The notes under the pieces are model-generated. The model searched no databases, was not told where the DNA came from, and saw nothing but the letters and a program-made list of their open reading frames with translations. A program made the translations under genes and the position numbers. A stretch of DNA of 5,818 nucleotides from positions 1 through 5,818 of the forward strand of contig JBAWVO010000370.1 of the NCBI GenBank assembly GCA_037147235.1. Reading direction: 5' to 3'. The DNA comes from JANXQG01 sp037147235 (GTDB lineage: Bacteria; Planctomycetota; Planctomycetia; Pirellulales; Thermoguttaceae). Shown in pieces: positions 1-5,175 of this stretch. The stretch's first letter is position 1, and every line of letters begins with the position of its first letter.

Positions 1-144
1 ACAGCCTACAATACCACAAGCCCCAAAACGATTCACACACGCTTGCCGGAAGGACCAATCGATTCCCGCTCCGCCAAGCGCAACTGGAATTCGCCAGACT
101 TCCGGCTTTTCGACACTGGCTTTCGCGTTGCCAGGACTCAGTAA
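1..144 (+). CDS. C-terminal end of an FGE/SUMF1-like (formylglycine-generating enzyme family) protein, 5' part outside window
   Basis: The frame starting at base 1 is open for 47 codons and ends with TAA at 142-144. The last residues read RSAKRNWNSPDFRLFDTGF, then RVARTQ and the stop. The pattern 'RSAxRxxxxPxxRxxxxGFRVART' at the very C-terminus is the usual ending of FGE-sulfatase domains (PF03781). Such domains occur in formylglycine-generating enzymes and, often in planctomycetes, at the end of kinase or other multidomain proteins. The usual Cys before 'RSA' is Ser here (DSRSAKR). Everything upstream, including any catalytic cysteines, lies outside the window, so enzyme activity cannot be judged. 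The stop sits 9 bp before repeat A, and the gene converges on the gene at 361-948. The assignment rests on a short tail only, but the motif is characteristic. Confidence 0.72.
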   Translation, partial: TAYNTTSPKTIHTRLPEGPIDSRSAKRNWNSPDFRLFDTGFRVARTQ

Positions 145-152
145 CGTGACCG

Positions 153-232
153 TTGCATTTGGCGCAGGCCGGTAGGCTTGGGGGGCATAGCGTGGAGGAG
201 GGGCTGGTGGGAGAGGAGGCGGAGCCGTTGGC
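153..232. repeat. Dispersed intergenic repeat A, copy 1
   Basis: The core TTGCATTTGGCGCAGGCCGG at 153-172, followed by TAGGCTTGGGGGG, recurs at 1077 in the same orientation with only a few changes. A purine-rich, G-rich tail follows in both copies (GGAGGAG..GAGG.GGAG), aligned with small gaps. The copy begins 9 bp after the upstream stop codon. I see no coding function. Both copies lie in spacers on either side of the 361-948 gene, which suggests a dispersed chromosomal repeat rather than part of a gene. Confidence 0.65.
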
Positions 233-255
233 CGCTACGAAGGGCAGCCGTTGGG

Positions 256-286
256 CATGTCGCTGCCATTTGCAGGCAGCGGCATG
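256..286. other. Strong stem-loop in the convergent intergenic region
   Basis: CATGTCGCTGCC (256-267) pairs with GGCAGCGGCATG (275-286) around a 7-nt loop. Eleven of 12 pairs are Watson-Crick and one is a wobble on the plus-sense RNA. It lies between two convergent stop codons (142-144 and 361-363), where it could stabilise or terminate either transcript. There is no T-run after either arm, so it is not a classic intrinsic terminator. It starts about 100 bp after the start of repeat A copy 1. Confidence 0.6.
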
Positions 287-360
287 TGATTCCTGGACCC
301 GCTGTCTGAGCCGCGATCCCGGGTGAGACGCAATCCCACGCTCCGGCAGAAGGCGAGATC

Positions 361-948
361 CTACGACGGCGACGCCTCGAAATGATCACGCAGTCCCTGA
401 AGTTCTCGCTCGTAGATGAATCCCACACGATCACTCTTGCGCATCGCCTCGCACCACGTGATTACCTCGCTCGGTGGCAGATCGCACTTCTTGAGGGCTT
501 TGACGACCACGCTGAAGCACTCTTCGATATCCGAGGTCATCAATCCCTCATCGCTCATTTCGACCTGGCAGCTTCCTTCTTTCATCAGCTCCAGCGAAAG
601 CTCCATGGCCTGCCGCAAGTGCCCTTGGTCGATTAAGCGACCCAGGTTTCGTTTCACTTCGCTGTAGGCTTCGTAATCGTAGTCGAAATTGTAGTTAATC
701 TCCCGCTCATCAAAGTCGGTGGCGTCCGAGATGGCCTGGCGCGTTGCGGCCACAAGTTCTTTGGGTGGAGTTTCCAGTTCAAACCGCGCATCAAGTCGCC
801 GGAGGAGTTTGTGATCCTCTCGTGCTAGTTCCACGAGAACATCGACCAACTCGTCTTTCGTACGTTTCACCAATGCCTTGCGCAGCCGCTCTGCGGCATG
901 GGTCAAATCCGCAGCCTTCGGCACTTTCTTCAAGCGGCGTTTTGCCAT
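361..948 (-). CDS. Hypothetical 195-aa charged helical protein
   Basis: I do not firmly recognise the family. The protein is 195 aa, soluble, with no signal peptide or membrane segment. Residues 1-35 are strongly basic (MAKRRLKKVPKAADL..RKALVKRTKDEL). Residues 35-60 form a Leu/charged helix (DVLVELAREDHKLLRRLDARFELE). Residues 80-95 are acidic and aromatic (DEREINYNFDYDYEAY). The rest looks all-alpha (NLGRLIDQGHLRQAMELSLELM, then IEECFSVVVKALKKC), resembling repeat-like helical tails of DUF6880 or SWIM-associated proteins. That resemblance is from memory only. The ATG at 948 is preceded on the minus strand by GAGGA with 7 nt spacing and by GGAAG directly before it, which supports this start. 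The stop is TAG at 361-363. The gene stands alone, between the two copies of repeat A. Confidence 0.8.
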   Translation of the reverse strand: MAKRRLKKVPKAADLTHAAERLRKALVKRTKDELVDVLVELAREDHKLLRRLDARFELETPPKELVAATRQAISDATDFDEREINYNFDYDYEAYSEVKRNLGRLIDQGHLRQAMELSLELMKEGSCQVEMSDEGLMTSDIEECFSVVVKALKKCDLPPSEVITWCEAMRKSDRVGFIYERELQGLRDHFEASPS

Positions 949-1062
949 CTTCCATTCCTCGTATTGCTTTCCATAATCCGTGCGGCATCATGGCGACGCG
1001 AAGACCAACGCAGCAGTCGCCATCGGCCGATGCCACTATGCTACTGCCAAACCTCTGGAGAT

Positions 1063-1081
1063 TGCAAGGGACGCCCTTGCA
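1063..1081. other. Short perfect inverted repeat at the edge of repeat A copy 2
   Basis: TGCAAGGG (1063-1070) and CCCTTGCA (1074-1081) are perfect 8-bp arms around ACG. The right arm runs into the first bases of repeat A copy 2. Copy 1 has no equivalent palindrome at that place, so the hairpin is not a fixed part of the repeat. Function is unknown. Confidence 0.5.
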
Positions 1082-1161
1082 TCTGGCGCAGGCCGGCAGG
1101 TTGGGGGTGGTGCGGTGCAGAGCGGGTGGAGATGGCGGGTGGAGGAGAGGGCGGAGCGGTT
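1077..1161. repeat. Dispersed intergenic repeat A, copy 2
   Basis: TTGCATCTGGCGCAGGCCGG (1077-1096), then CAGGTTGGGGG, matches copy 1 at 153 with C/T changes and a 1-nt gap. A G/A-rich tail follows, ending GGGCGGAGCGG near 1160, as in copy 1 (AGGCGGAGCCG). It is in the same orientation as copy 1, about 924 bp away, with the 361-948 gene between them. Reading frames through it have biased Arg/Gly/Pro translations and look non-coding. Confidence 0.65.
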
Positions 1162-1174
1162 ATCTGCCAACCCG

Positions 1175-1225
1175 CCACGGCCGCAAAGTCGCTGCACGAC
1201 CCCCGCTTGGTGGTGCGGGCCGTGG
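1175..1225. other. GC-rich structured block after repeat A copy 2
   Basis: CCACGGCC (1175-1182) pairs perfectly with GGCCGTGG (1218-1225), and GC on both inner sides extends the stem past a one-base bulge. Inside lies a smaller hairpin, GTCG (1188-1191) with CGAC (1197-1200). A competing CCCGC/GCGGG pairing is also possible. The block sits about the same distance from the repeat A start as the 256-286 hairpin does in copy 1, and both contain GTCGCTGC. Repeat A may therefore extend further as a degenerate structured unit. Confidence 0.4.
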
Positions 1226-1242
1226 GAGGCTGGTAGCAATGA

Positions 1243-1381
1243 GCCGTCACCCCCCCCTTCTGAGAAAGCGTCGGTCACCCAATCCTCCGCGCGCAAGCGG
1301 TTCGGCCGGCGGTAAAAACTCAGGAAACTGGCGGTTTTTCTTGACCTACCGAAGATTTGACAGTCTCCCCCGACGTTGCAG
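1243..1381. repeat. Dispersed intergenic repeat B, copy 1
   Basis: It begins GCCGTC at 1243. From 1268 to 1381 it aligns without gaps to 5412-5525; by hand I count 89 identities in 114 positions. Shared landmarks are GCGTCGGTCACCC, TCGGCCG, AAACTGGCGGTTTTT, TTGACC and GATTTGACA. The centre is an imperfect inverted repeat around TGGCG (GGAAAC/GTTTTTC), which would give a hairpin with a T-run on the plus strand. Read on the minus strand, both copies contain 'K/RKTASFL', so either a structural or a relic-coding origin is possible. Confidence 0.7.
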
Positions 1382-1652
1382 CCATCCGCTGCATCGGATG
1401 CGGCTTTGTTGGTGCCCCACCGCCACAGGCAAGGGTTCGTTCCACTTGCACGAGTTCTCGACACTTGAGAGACGGCGATCTGGCGGCGGTGGATCTGGTC
1501 GCGGCGGTGGATTGCAGGCGCAGGGCAGGCGTGCTACGCTACCATCAGCGGGGCAGAATGCTCCACCAGTTAAGTTGCCAACTCCGTTGAGAATTTTATA
1601 GGCGGCACAGGTAATACTCAACGCATGCAGGTCGGATTTGAACGGGAAGGCT
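1382..1652. other. Gene-free stretch with short repeats and weak hairpins
   Basis: I find no credible gene. A 6-bp hairpin, CATCCG (1383-1388) with CGGATG (1395-1400), directly follows repeat B. The 12-mer GCGGCGGTGGAT occurs at 1483-1494 and again at 1501-1512. CGTTGAG (1585-1591) can pair with CTCAACG (1617-1623) across a 25-nt loop. Open frames here have Gly/Arg/Pro-rich translations typical of GC-rich noncoding DNA. Confidence 0.5.
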
Positions 1653-1829
1653 TTATTCTCCGACGACGGGTTGTTTGTGGGAGCCACTGGAATCCTGAAA
1701 CCATATGTATGGGACTGTATAGCTGACCTTGGCATGTGGTTGAATAAACATAAGAGCAGCAAACCCAAGAATGATCCCGACAACGACCAGTACGACAATC
1801 CGAAGCACGTGAATGAAGTTATCCAGCAC
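1653..1829 (-). CDS. Doubtful 58-aa single-pass membrane protein ORF
   Basis: From a GTG at 1829 (minus strand) to TAA at 1653-1655, the frame encodes 58 residues. Residues 11-29 are a continuous hydrophobic span (IVVLVVVGIILGFAALMFI) preceded by Arg10, followed by a polar tail (QPHAKVSYTVPYIWFQDSS). This looks like a small inner-membrane protein with a short N-terminus. Against it, there is no ATG, no clear Shine-Dalgarno, and the frame stays open upstream without a better start. The exact codon-aligned complementary frame, 1638-1850 (+, TTG start, 70 aa, ending 17 bp before the LRR gene), is also open and has higher third-position GC. Antisense of a polar sequence is often hydrophobic, so at most one of the two is likely real, and possibly neither. 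Confidence 0.25.
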   Translation of the reverse strand: MLDNFIHVLRIVVLVVVGIILGFAALMFIQPHAKVSYTVPYIWFQDSSGSHKQPVVGE

Positions 1830-1867
1830 GGGCAGCAGGGCACGAATTAGATTGCGGCACGGCGCTG

Positions 1868-2548
1868 ATGGGGATAAAATTTGTGAAGAAGCTCCTTATT
1901 CTGGTGATCGCTATCGCCCTCCTGGCGCTGGCCTTTTCTTGTGGCCGGGTTTTTTTCGACTACTGGAGGTTCATCGAACACGAACACAAATTGAGCGACG
2001 AGGTGAAGCACGCTTCGATCGCAACCGCACACATGGGCGATTGTGGTGCTGCCTACGTTGAGGTCTACACGACCACCGGCAACTACAACCGGCTCGAGTT
2101 CTACTTCCGTGATAGAGACATCGATGACGAAAAACTCAGGAATCTCGAGGGGTTGACGGTGATAGTTGGGCTTGATCTCTCCGGAACGAAAATCACCGAT
2201 GCGGGCCTTGCCTCGATTAAGGGGCTGACGAACCTCGAGTACCTTCAATTGGCCAACACCGCAGTTACCGACCGCGGATTGGGGGAACTTATCGCCCTCC
2301 CCAAACTCCAAGCATTGGACTTGGTCAACACGAAGGTGACCCAAGAAGGTGCGAAGTACTTGGAGCAACTGTCGAAGCTGAAGGCGGTTTATGCAAAAGG
2401 AACACGATTAACCACAGTCCGTGGGGTCCGAGTCGATATTAGCGTTGACTCAAAGCAGTGGCCGTGGAAGCGCGGCACCTATCACGTCGATCCGCTGGAC
2501 ACCGTTAGACGTTTTCGCCCCGACGGGAGCAAAGAACCCGAGGAATAA
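1868..2548 (+). CDS. Membrane-anchored leucine-rich-repeat protein
   Basis: The 226-aa protein starts with KFVKKLL and a hydrophobic segment at residues 9-24, ending AFSC25, so it is an uncleaved anchor or possibly a lipoprotein (the lipobox is poor). A polar linker (30-90) leads to tandem 24-residue leucine-rich repeats: 96-119, 120-143, 144-167 and a degenerate one from 168. Each has the frame LxxLxxLxLxxTxVTDxGLxxL, as in GLDLSGTKITDAGLASIKG. Such repeats form a curved solenoid, usually for protein binding. The protein is probably extracytoplasmic and tethered to the membrane. The tail (192-226) is charged and lacks repeats. Planctomycetes carry many such proteins, usually of unknown role. 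No strong SD precedes ATG 1868, and a GTG at 1883 is an alternative start. No partner gene lies downstream, because the insertion sequence begins 34 bp after the stop. Confidence 0.85.
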   Translation: MGIKFVKKLLILVIAIALLALAFSCGRVFFDYWRFIEHEHKLSDEVKHASIATAHMGDCGAAYVEVYTTTGNYNRLEFYFRDRDIDDEKLRNLEGLTVIVGLDLSGTKITDAGLASIKGLTNLEYLQLANTAVTDRGLGELIALPKLQALDLVNTKVTQEGAKYLEQLSKLKAVYAKGTRLTTVRGVRVDISVDSKQWPWKRGTYHVDPLDTVRRFRPDGSKEPEE

Positions 2549-2582
2549 GGACGGGGGATAAGGGCCAGGTCTGTCATTTATA

Positions 2583-2597
2583 CTGCACTTTAGGCGA
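2583..2597 (+). repeat. Left terminal inverted repeat of the insertion sequence
   Basis: CTGCACTTTAGGCGA is the exact reverse complement of 4162-4176. Identity stops on both sides, which defines the element boundary as far as this single copy allows. Confidence 0.85.
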
Positions 2598-2638
2598 ATT
2601 CTGGCCTTGATCAATCAAATTGCCCTTGCCAAAAAAAC

Positions 2639-2693
2639 GGCTCTCGACGATGGTTGGTGATTGAAACATTTCATCAAACCCATCGGGAGAGCC
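2639..2693 (+). promoter_or_regulatory. Hairpin covering the transposase ribosome-binding site
   Basis: GGCTCTCGACGATGG (2639-2653) pairs with CCATCGGGAGAGCC (2680-2693), with a small GA/C internal mismatch. The loop contains a nested TGAAA-CA-TTTCA hairpin (2662-2673). The 3' arm contains GGAG (2686-2689), the best Shine-Dalgarno candidate, 8 nt before the ATG at 2698. A transcript entering from outside the element would carry both arms and could hide the ribosome-binding site, a known way for insertion sequences to limit transposase made from read-through RNA. This role is inferred from the position alone. Confidence 0.6.
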
Positions 2694-2697
2694 AAGG

Positions 2698-4161
2698 ATG
2701 GCTAAGTATAAGGGTTCTTCAAGGCGTCCGCAACCGCAACACAAGCAACACAAGAAGTCTCAGCACGATAAACGCAAGCGACTTCAGAGTCCGAATCCCA
2801 ATCGAAAGAGGACAACCAAGGCCAAAGTGCCATTGACCGGCGCGATGCAGGCGGCGGTCTCCGTTTTGCAAGCGGTCATGGACCGCAGGATCGCCTTTCG
2901 GCTGGCAATCGTGGTCGCGGGGATGTTGCTGGCCGACGATCGACGCACCGCCAGTGCCTGGTTCGCCACGGCAGGCGTGCAAGACGATTGGGACCGGTTC
3001 TATGATTGCCTGACCAGTGTGGGGCGGACTTCGGAAAAGTTGGCCACGGCAGTACTCGGCCTGGTCGTACAGAAGTTCGCTCCTGCGTTCGGCGATCGCA
3101 TTCTGTTGGGGATGGACGATTCTCCTACCTCACGTTATGGACGGCATGTGGAAGGTGCTGGCATACATCACAACCCGACTCCCGGACCAGCAGACGAGAA
3201 GTGGCTGTACGGACACAACTGGGTCGCCTTGGCTTGGCTGGCAACGCATCCGGCGTGGGGCGTGATTGCGTTGTCGCTGCGCTCGATGCTGTACGTCCGT
3301 AAAGTCGACGTTCCGAAGCTAGCGGAAAAATATGGATGGGAATTTCGCACCAAGCATCAACTTGGCGTGGTGTTGTTGACTTGGTTCATGCAGTCGATCC
3401 ATGCGCTGGGGGTGAAAGCGAAGGTATGGTTGGTGGTCGATGGTGCCTATGCAGCACGACCGTTTCTCATGCCGGTACTCGCTTTGGGCATCGTTGTCGT
3501 CAGCCGCTTGCGAAAGGACGCCTGCCTTTACGACTTGCCAGAAACACCTGATCCTCGCCAAGTCGGGCGACACCCCACCTATGGCAAGAACAAAATCAGT
3601 TTGGCGAAGCGTGCTGCACATCGTGAGGGCTGGCAAACAATCACCTACAATTGCCGAGGCGTTGAGGTGACTCGTCAGTACAAGAGCTTTCTCGCGACAT
3701 CCGAATTGGTCAGCGGCCAGATCCGTGTGGTGATTCTTCGCTTTGAGGACGGTAGTTGGGCACCGCACTTCTGCACGGACACATCGGCGGAAGTACGAGA
3801 AATCCTGGAGACGGTTGCCGCACGCTGGGCGATCGAAGAACATTTCCACGAAGTGAAGGAGGTTTGGGGTGCGGGGCAGCAACAAGTTCGCAATGTATGG
3901 TCAAGCGTTGCTTGTTGGCACTTGAATCAATGGCTGTACACGTTAGTCGAGTTATGCTGTTGGGACGTGCCGAAATCTGAGTTGGCCGACCGTCGAGCGC
4001 GCTCCTGGGACAATCCCGATCGTCGTCCCTCCCACGCCGACCGCCGCCGTTGGATTTGCCGTGAAATGCTGCGAAAAAAATTTCTCGCCACTCTACCCAA
4101 CAGGCCAGACAGACATAAATTCCGGACACTCTTTGAAACCCTGATTGCCCTCGTCACTTGA
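2698..4161 (+). CDS. DDE transposase of the insertion sequence (IS701/IS4-superfamily-like)
   Basis: The 487-aa enzyme would cut and join DNA at the element's inverted repeats. Residues 1-44 are a very basic, Gln/His/Lys/Arg-rich tail, probably DNA-contacting. Around 137-160 is the hallmark LGMDDSPTSRYGRHVEGAGI followed by HHNPTPGP, with the first catalytic Asp (D140 or D141). The second is in VWLVVDGAYA (D248). The third acidic residue is in RWAIEEHFHEVKEVWGAGQQ, then QVRN (E380 or E381), the typical 'W-x-IE-x-F-H-xx-KE-xxG-xx-Q-x-R' block of RNase H-fold transposases. The layout matches the DDE superfamily endonuclease group (PF13546), found in IS701-like elements. Length and triad are complete, so it is probably functional. 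GGAG lies 8 nt upstream of the ATG inside a hairpin. The stop codon at 4159-4161 directly abuts the right inverted repeat. Confidence 0.9.
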   Translation: MAKYKGSSRRPQPQHKQHKKSQHDKRKRLQSPNPNRKRTTKAKVPLTGAMQAAVSVLQAVMDRRIAFRLAIVVAGMLLADDRRTASAWFATAGVQDDWDRFYDCLTSVGRTSEKLATAVLGLVVQKFAPAFGDRILLGMDDSPTSRYGRHVEGAGIHHNPTPGPADEKWLYGHNWVALAWLATHPAWGVIALSLRSMLYVRKVDVPKLAEKYGWEFRTKHQLGVVLLTWFMQSIHALGVKAKVWLVVDGAYAARPFLMPVLALGIVVVSRLRKDACLYDLPETPDPRQVGRHPTYGKNKISLAKRAAHREGWQTITYNCRGVEVTRQYKSFLATSELVSGQIRVVILRFEDGSWAPHFCTDTSAEVREILETVAARWAIEEHFHEVKEVWGAGQQQVRNVWSSVACWHLNQWLYTLVELCCWDVPKSELADRRARSWDNPDRRPSHADRRRWICREMLRKKFLATLPNRPDRHKFRTLFETLIALVT

Positions 4162-4176
4162 TCGCCTAAAGTGCAG
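4162..4176 (-). repeat. Right terminal inverted repeat of the insertion sequence
   Basis: TCGCCTAAAGTGCAG is the exact reverse complement of the left end (2583-2597). It starts at the base after the transposase stop codon. Confidence 0.85.
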
Positions 4177-4501
4177 GTCATGAGCCAGGGAGTTCATGCA
4201 ACCGAGTCGGGTGTGGCTGGAACCCCACATGATAGCGGTGGCGGGGGCAAGAATAAGCGGGTAATGTGAGTGCTCGCTGGTGAGTGCGACGGATTGCCGC
4301 AAGTGTTCTTTGGAACTTTAGCAACGCATTGCCGTTTTCAGCGCCAACGGCGCGCAGGGGTAGCGTGGTTCCGTTGGACCATCAACAAAAAGAGCCACCC
4401 GCACGAACGCATACGGATCGGTCGATGGCTTTGGAGATTTGAGACCGCCATTCGATTGGTTCGGCAGCCAAGCCGATGGCTTCCGCAGTCGCCGGTCTTA
4501 C
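4177..4501. other. Spacer between the insertion sequence and the toxin-antitoxin operon, no gene recognised
   Basis: Frames here (for example GTG at 4270 to 4518) overlap the antitoxin end and have no recognisable sequence. Perfect 7-bp arms CCAACGG (4344-4350) and CCGTTGG (4371-4377) flank a 20-nt loop. Nearer the antitoxin stop, AGACCG (4442-4447) can pair with CGGTCT (4493-4498). Enclosed within that pair are overlapping hairpins TCGGC/GCCGA (4461-4476) and AAGCC/GGCTT (4470-4482). The last group could mark the 3' end of the leftward operon, but no T-run follows, so a terminator is not established. Confidence 0.4.
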
Positions 4502-4813
4502 TTATGCCGATTCCTTAAACTGTCGAATTCGTACATCTCGGCCTGGAAGATGCGCGATGATCTCTAGCTCGCCGCCCAGGGCTCGAACGAGTCTCTGCAA
4601 CGTGCTGACCTGAATGTCGTCCTGCGATTCAATCCGGGACAACGTGGGCTGTTTAATGCCCAGGCTCGCAGCGACCTCCTCTTGAGTCAGTCCAGTGGCC
4701 TGACGGATTTCCGACAGCAACATCTCTGCCATCATCTCTTTGGCACGGATCTTGGCGCGAGAGAGAGATTCCGGCGGCATCGTCGCTTCCAATTCTTTGA
4801 ATTTCCTGGCCAT
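4502..4813 (-). CDS. XRE-family antitoxin (HigA-like) of a type II toxin-antitoxin pair
   Basis: The 103-aa protein has a helix-turn-helix of the HTH_3/XRE type at about residues 33-75: LSEIRQATGLTQEEVAASLG, then IKQPTLSRIES. TQEEVAASL is the first helix of the motif and QPTLSRIE the recognition helix. The tail VSTLQRLVRALGGELEIIAH is the usual ending in antitoxins of this group. The basic N-terminal stretch (14-32, PESLSRAKIRAKEMMAEML) matches the long helix seen before the HTH in relatives. It should bind and neutralise the toxin encoded just upstream and, with it, repress the shared promoter. Its ATG shares one base with the toxin stop (TGATG), indicating translational coupling. Unlike the toxin, it has a Shine-Dalgarno-like AAAGG 8 nt before the ATG, within the toxin gene's end. 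Confidence 0.9.
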   Translation of the reverse strand: MARKFKELEATMPPESLSRAKIRAKEMMAEMLLSEIRQATGLTQEEVAASLGIKQPTLSRIESQDDIQVSTLQRLVRALGGELEIIAHLPGRDVRIRQFKESA

Positions 4814-5169
4814 CAGATCAACCTTTCCTTTTCCAGTGCCAGCAGGTGCTCGTCGTACAACCGGTCGGCCACCGGAACCATTCGGTCGTAAAACCGGTCA
4901 TCGCCAGTCTTGTCGCCGCCAACGAGCAAGATCGCGCAACGTCGCGGATCGAAGGCAAAGAGCGTGCGGAGCGGCCGCCCCTGGTGCTGCGTCCGCAGTT
5001 CTTTCATATTGGAATGCCGCGAGCCTTGAATGGCATCAACATGCGGCCTTCCCAAATGTGGTCCAAGTTGCCGCAGGAGTTCAACGCTGGCGGCAATTGA
5101 TTCCTGCTCTTGCTCACTCAGCAGGTTCCACCACGCACCAAATTCGTCCGTGAACTCGATTTCCCACAT
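4813..5169 (-). CDS. RelE/ParE-superfamily (HigB/Gp49-like) toxin
   Basis: The 118-aa protein matches the phage-derived Gp49-like/HigB group (PF05973) of the RelE/ParE superfamily. It starts MWEIEFTDEFGAWWNLLSEQ. Conserved pieces follow: LGRPHVDAIQGS (39-50), NMKELR (54-59) and RPLRTLFAFDPRRCAILLVG then GDKTGDDRFYD (65-95). The C-terminus DRLYDEHLLALEKERLI is also typical. Relatives are ribosome-dependent mRNA interferases; that activity is inferred here, not shown. The toxin gene precedes the antitoxin gene, the order of higBA-type loci. The start is well placed: the ATG at 5169 lies 6 nt after a consensus -10 box, and the next in-frame Met is residue 55. The 5' end would therefore be leaderless or nearly so, with no Shine-Dalgarno, which could keep toxin synthesis low relative to antitoxin. 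Confidence 0.9.
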   Translation of the reverse strand: MWEIEFTDEFGAWWNLLSEQEQESIAASVELLRQLGPHLGRPHVDAIQGSRHSNMKELRTQHQGRPLRTLFAFDPRRCAILLVGGDKTGDDRFYDRMVPVADRLYDEHLLALEKERLI

Positions 5170-5175
5170 GCTCTT

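Larger units (their letters stand above)
2583..4176 (+). mobile_element. Complete insertion sequence with a DDE_5/IS701-like transposase
   Basis: The element is 1594 bp, bounded by perfect 15-bp inverted repeats (2583-2597 and 4162-4176), with one intact transposase gene reading left to right. The left leader from the terminal repeat to the ATG is 100 bp and includes a large hairpin. The right repeat starts directly after the transposase stop codon. I find no obvious target-site duplication: the 4 bp outside the left end are TATA and outside the right end GTCA. The flanks may have been rearranged, or the true ends may differ by a few bases. It inserted between the LRR gene and the toxin-antitoxin operon and breaks no gene I can identify. 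The intact ORF and perfect ends suggest a recent, possibly active copy. Confidence 0.85.

Noticed and set aside
138..434. 98-codon minus-strand frame in the first spacer
   Set aside because: It overlaps the end of the 361-948 gene in another frame and reads through repeat A. The Arg-run and Pro-rich translation has no family resemblance.
1483..1512. Tandem GCGGCGGTGGAT as a possible minisatellite or CRISPR-like array
   Set aside because: There are only two units at an 18-bp offset in a GC-rich stretch, with no spacers or further copies.
744..1601. Long plus-strand open frame of 285 codons
   Set aside because: It begins antisense inside the 361-948 gene, then runs through repeats A and B. 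The translation is Arg/Gly/Pro-rich with no recognisable fold, so it is an open frame caused by high GC.
1346..1843. 165-codon minus-strand frame with a hydrophobic start
   Set aside because: Its N-terminal part is a frame-shifted reading of the 1653-1829 hydrophobic frame. The rest runs through the GC-rich spacer and repeat B with Pro/Arg-rich sequence.
1847..2368. 173-codon minus-strand frame
   Set aside because: It is antisense to the LRR gene, whose repeats and anchor clearly mark the plus strand as coding.
3319..3885. 188-codon minus-strand frame
   Set aside because: It lies entirely antisense within the transposase gene, which has complete catalytic motifs.
4442..4498. Intrinsic terminator for the toxin-antitoxin operon
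   Set aside because: The outer AGACCG/CGGTCT pairing has a 45-nt interior and there is no T-run on the minus strand after it, so it is recorded only as possible structure.
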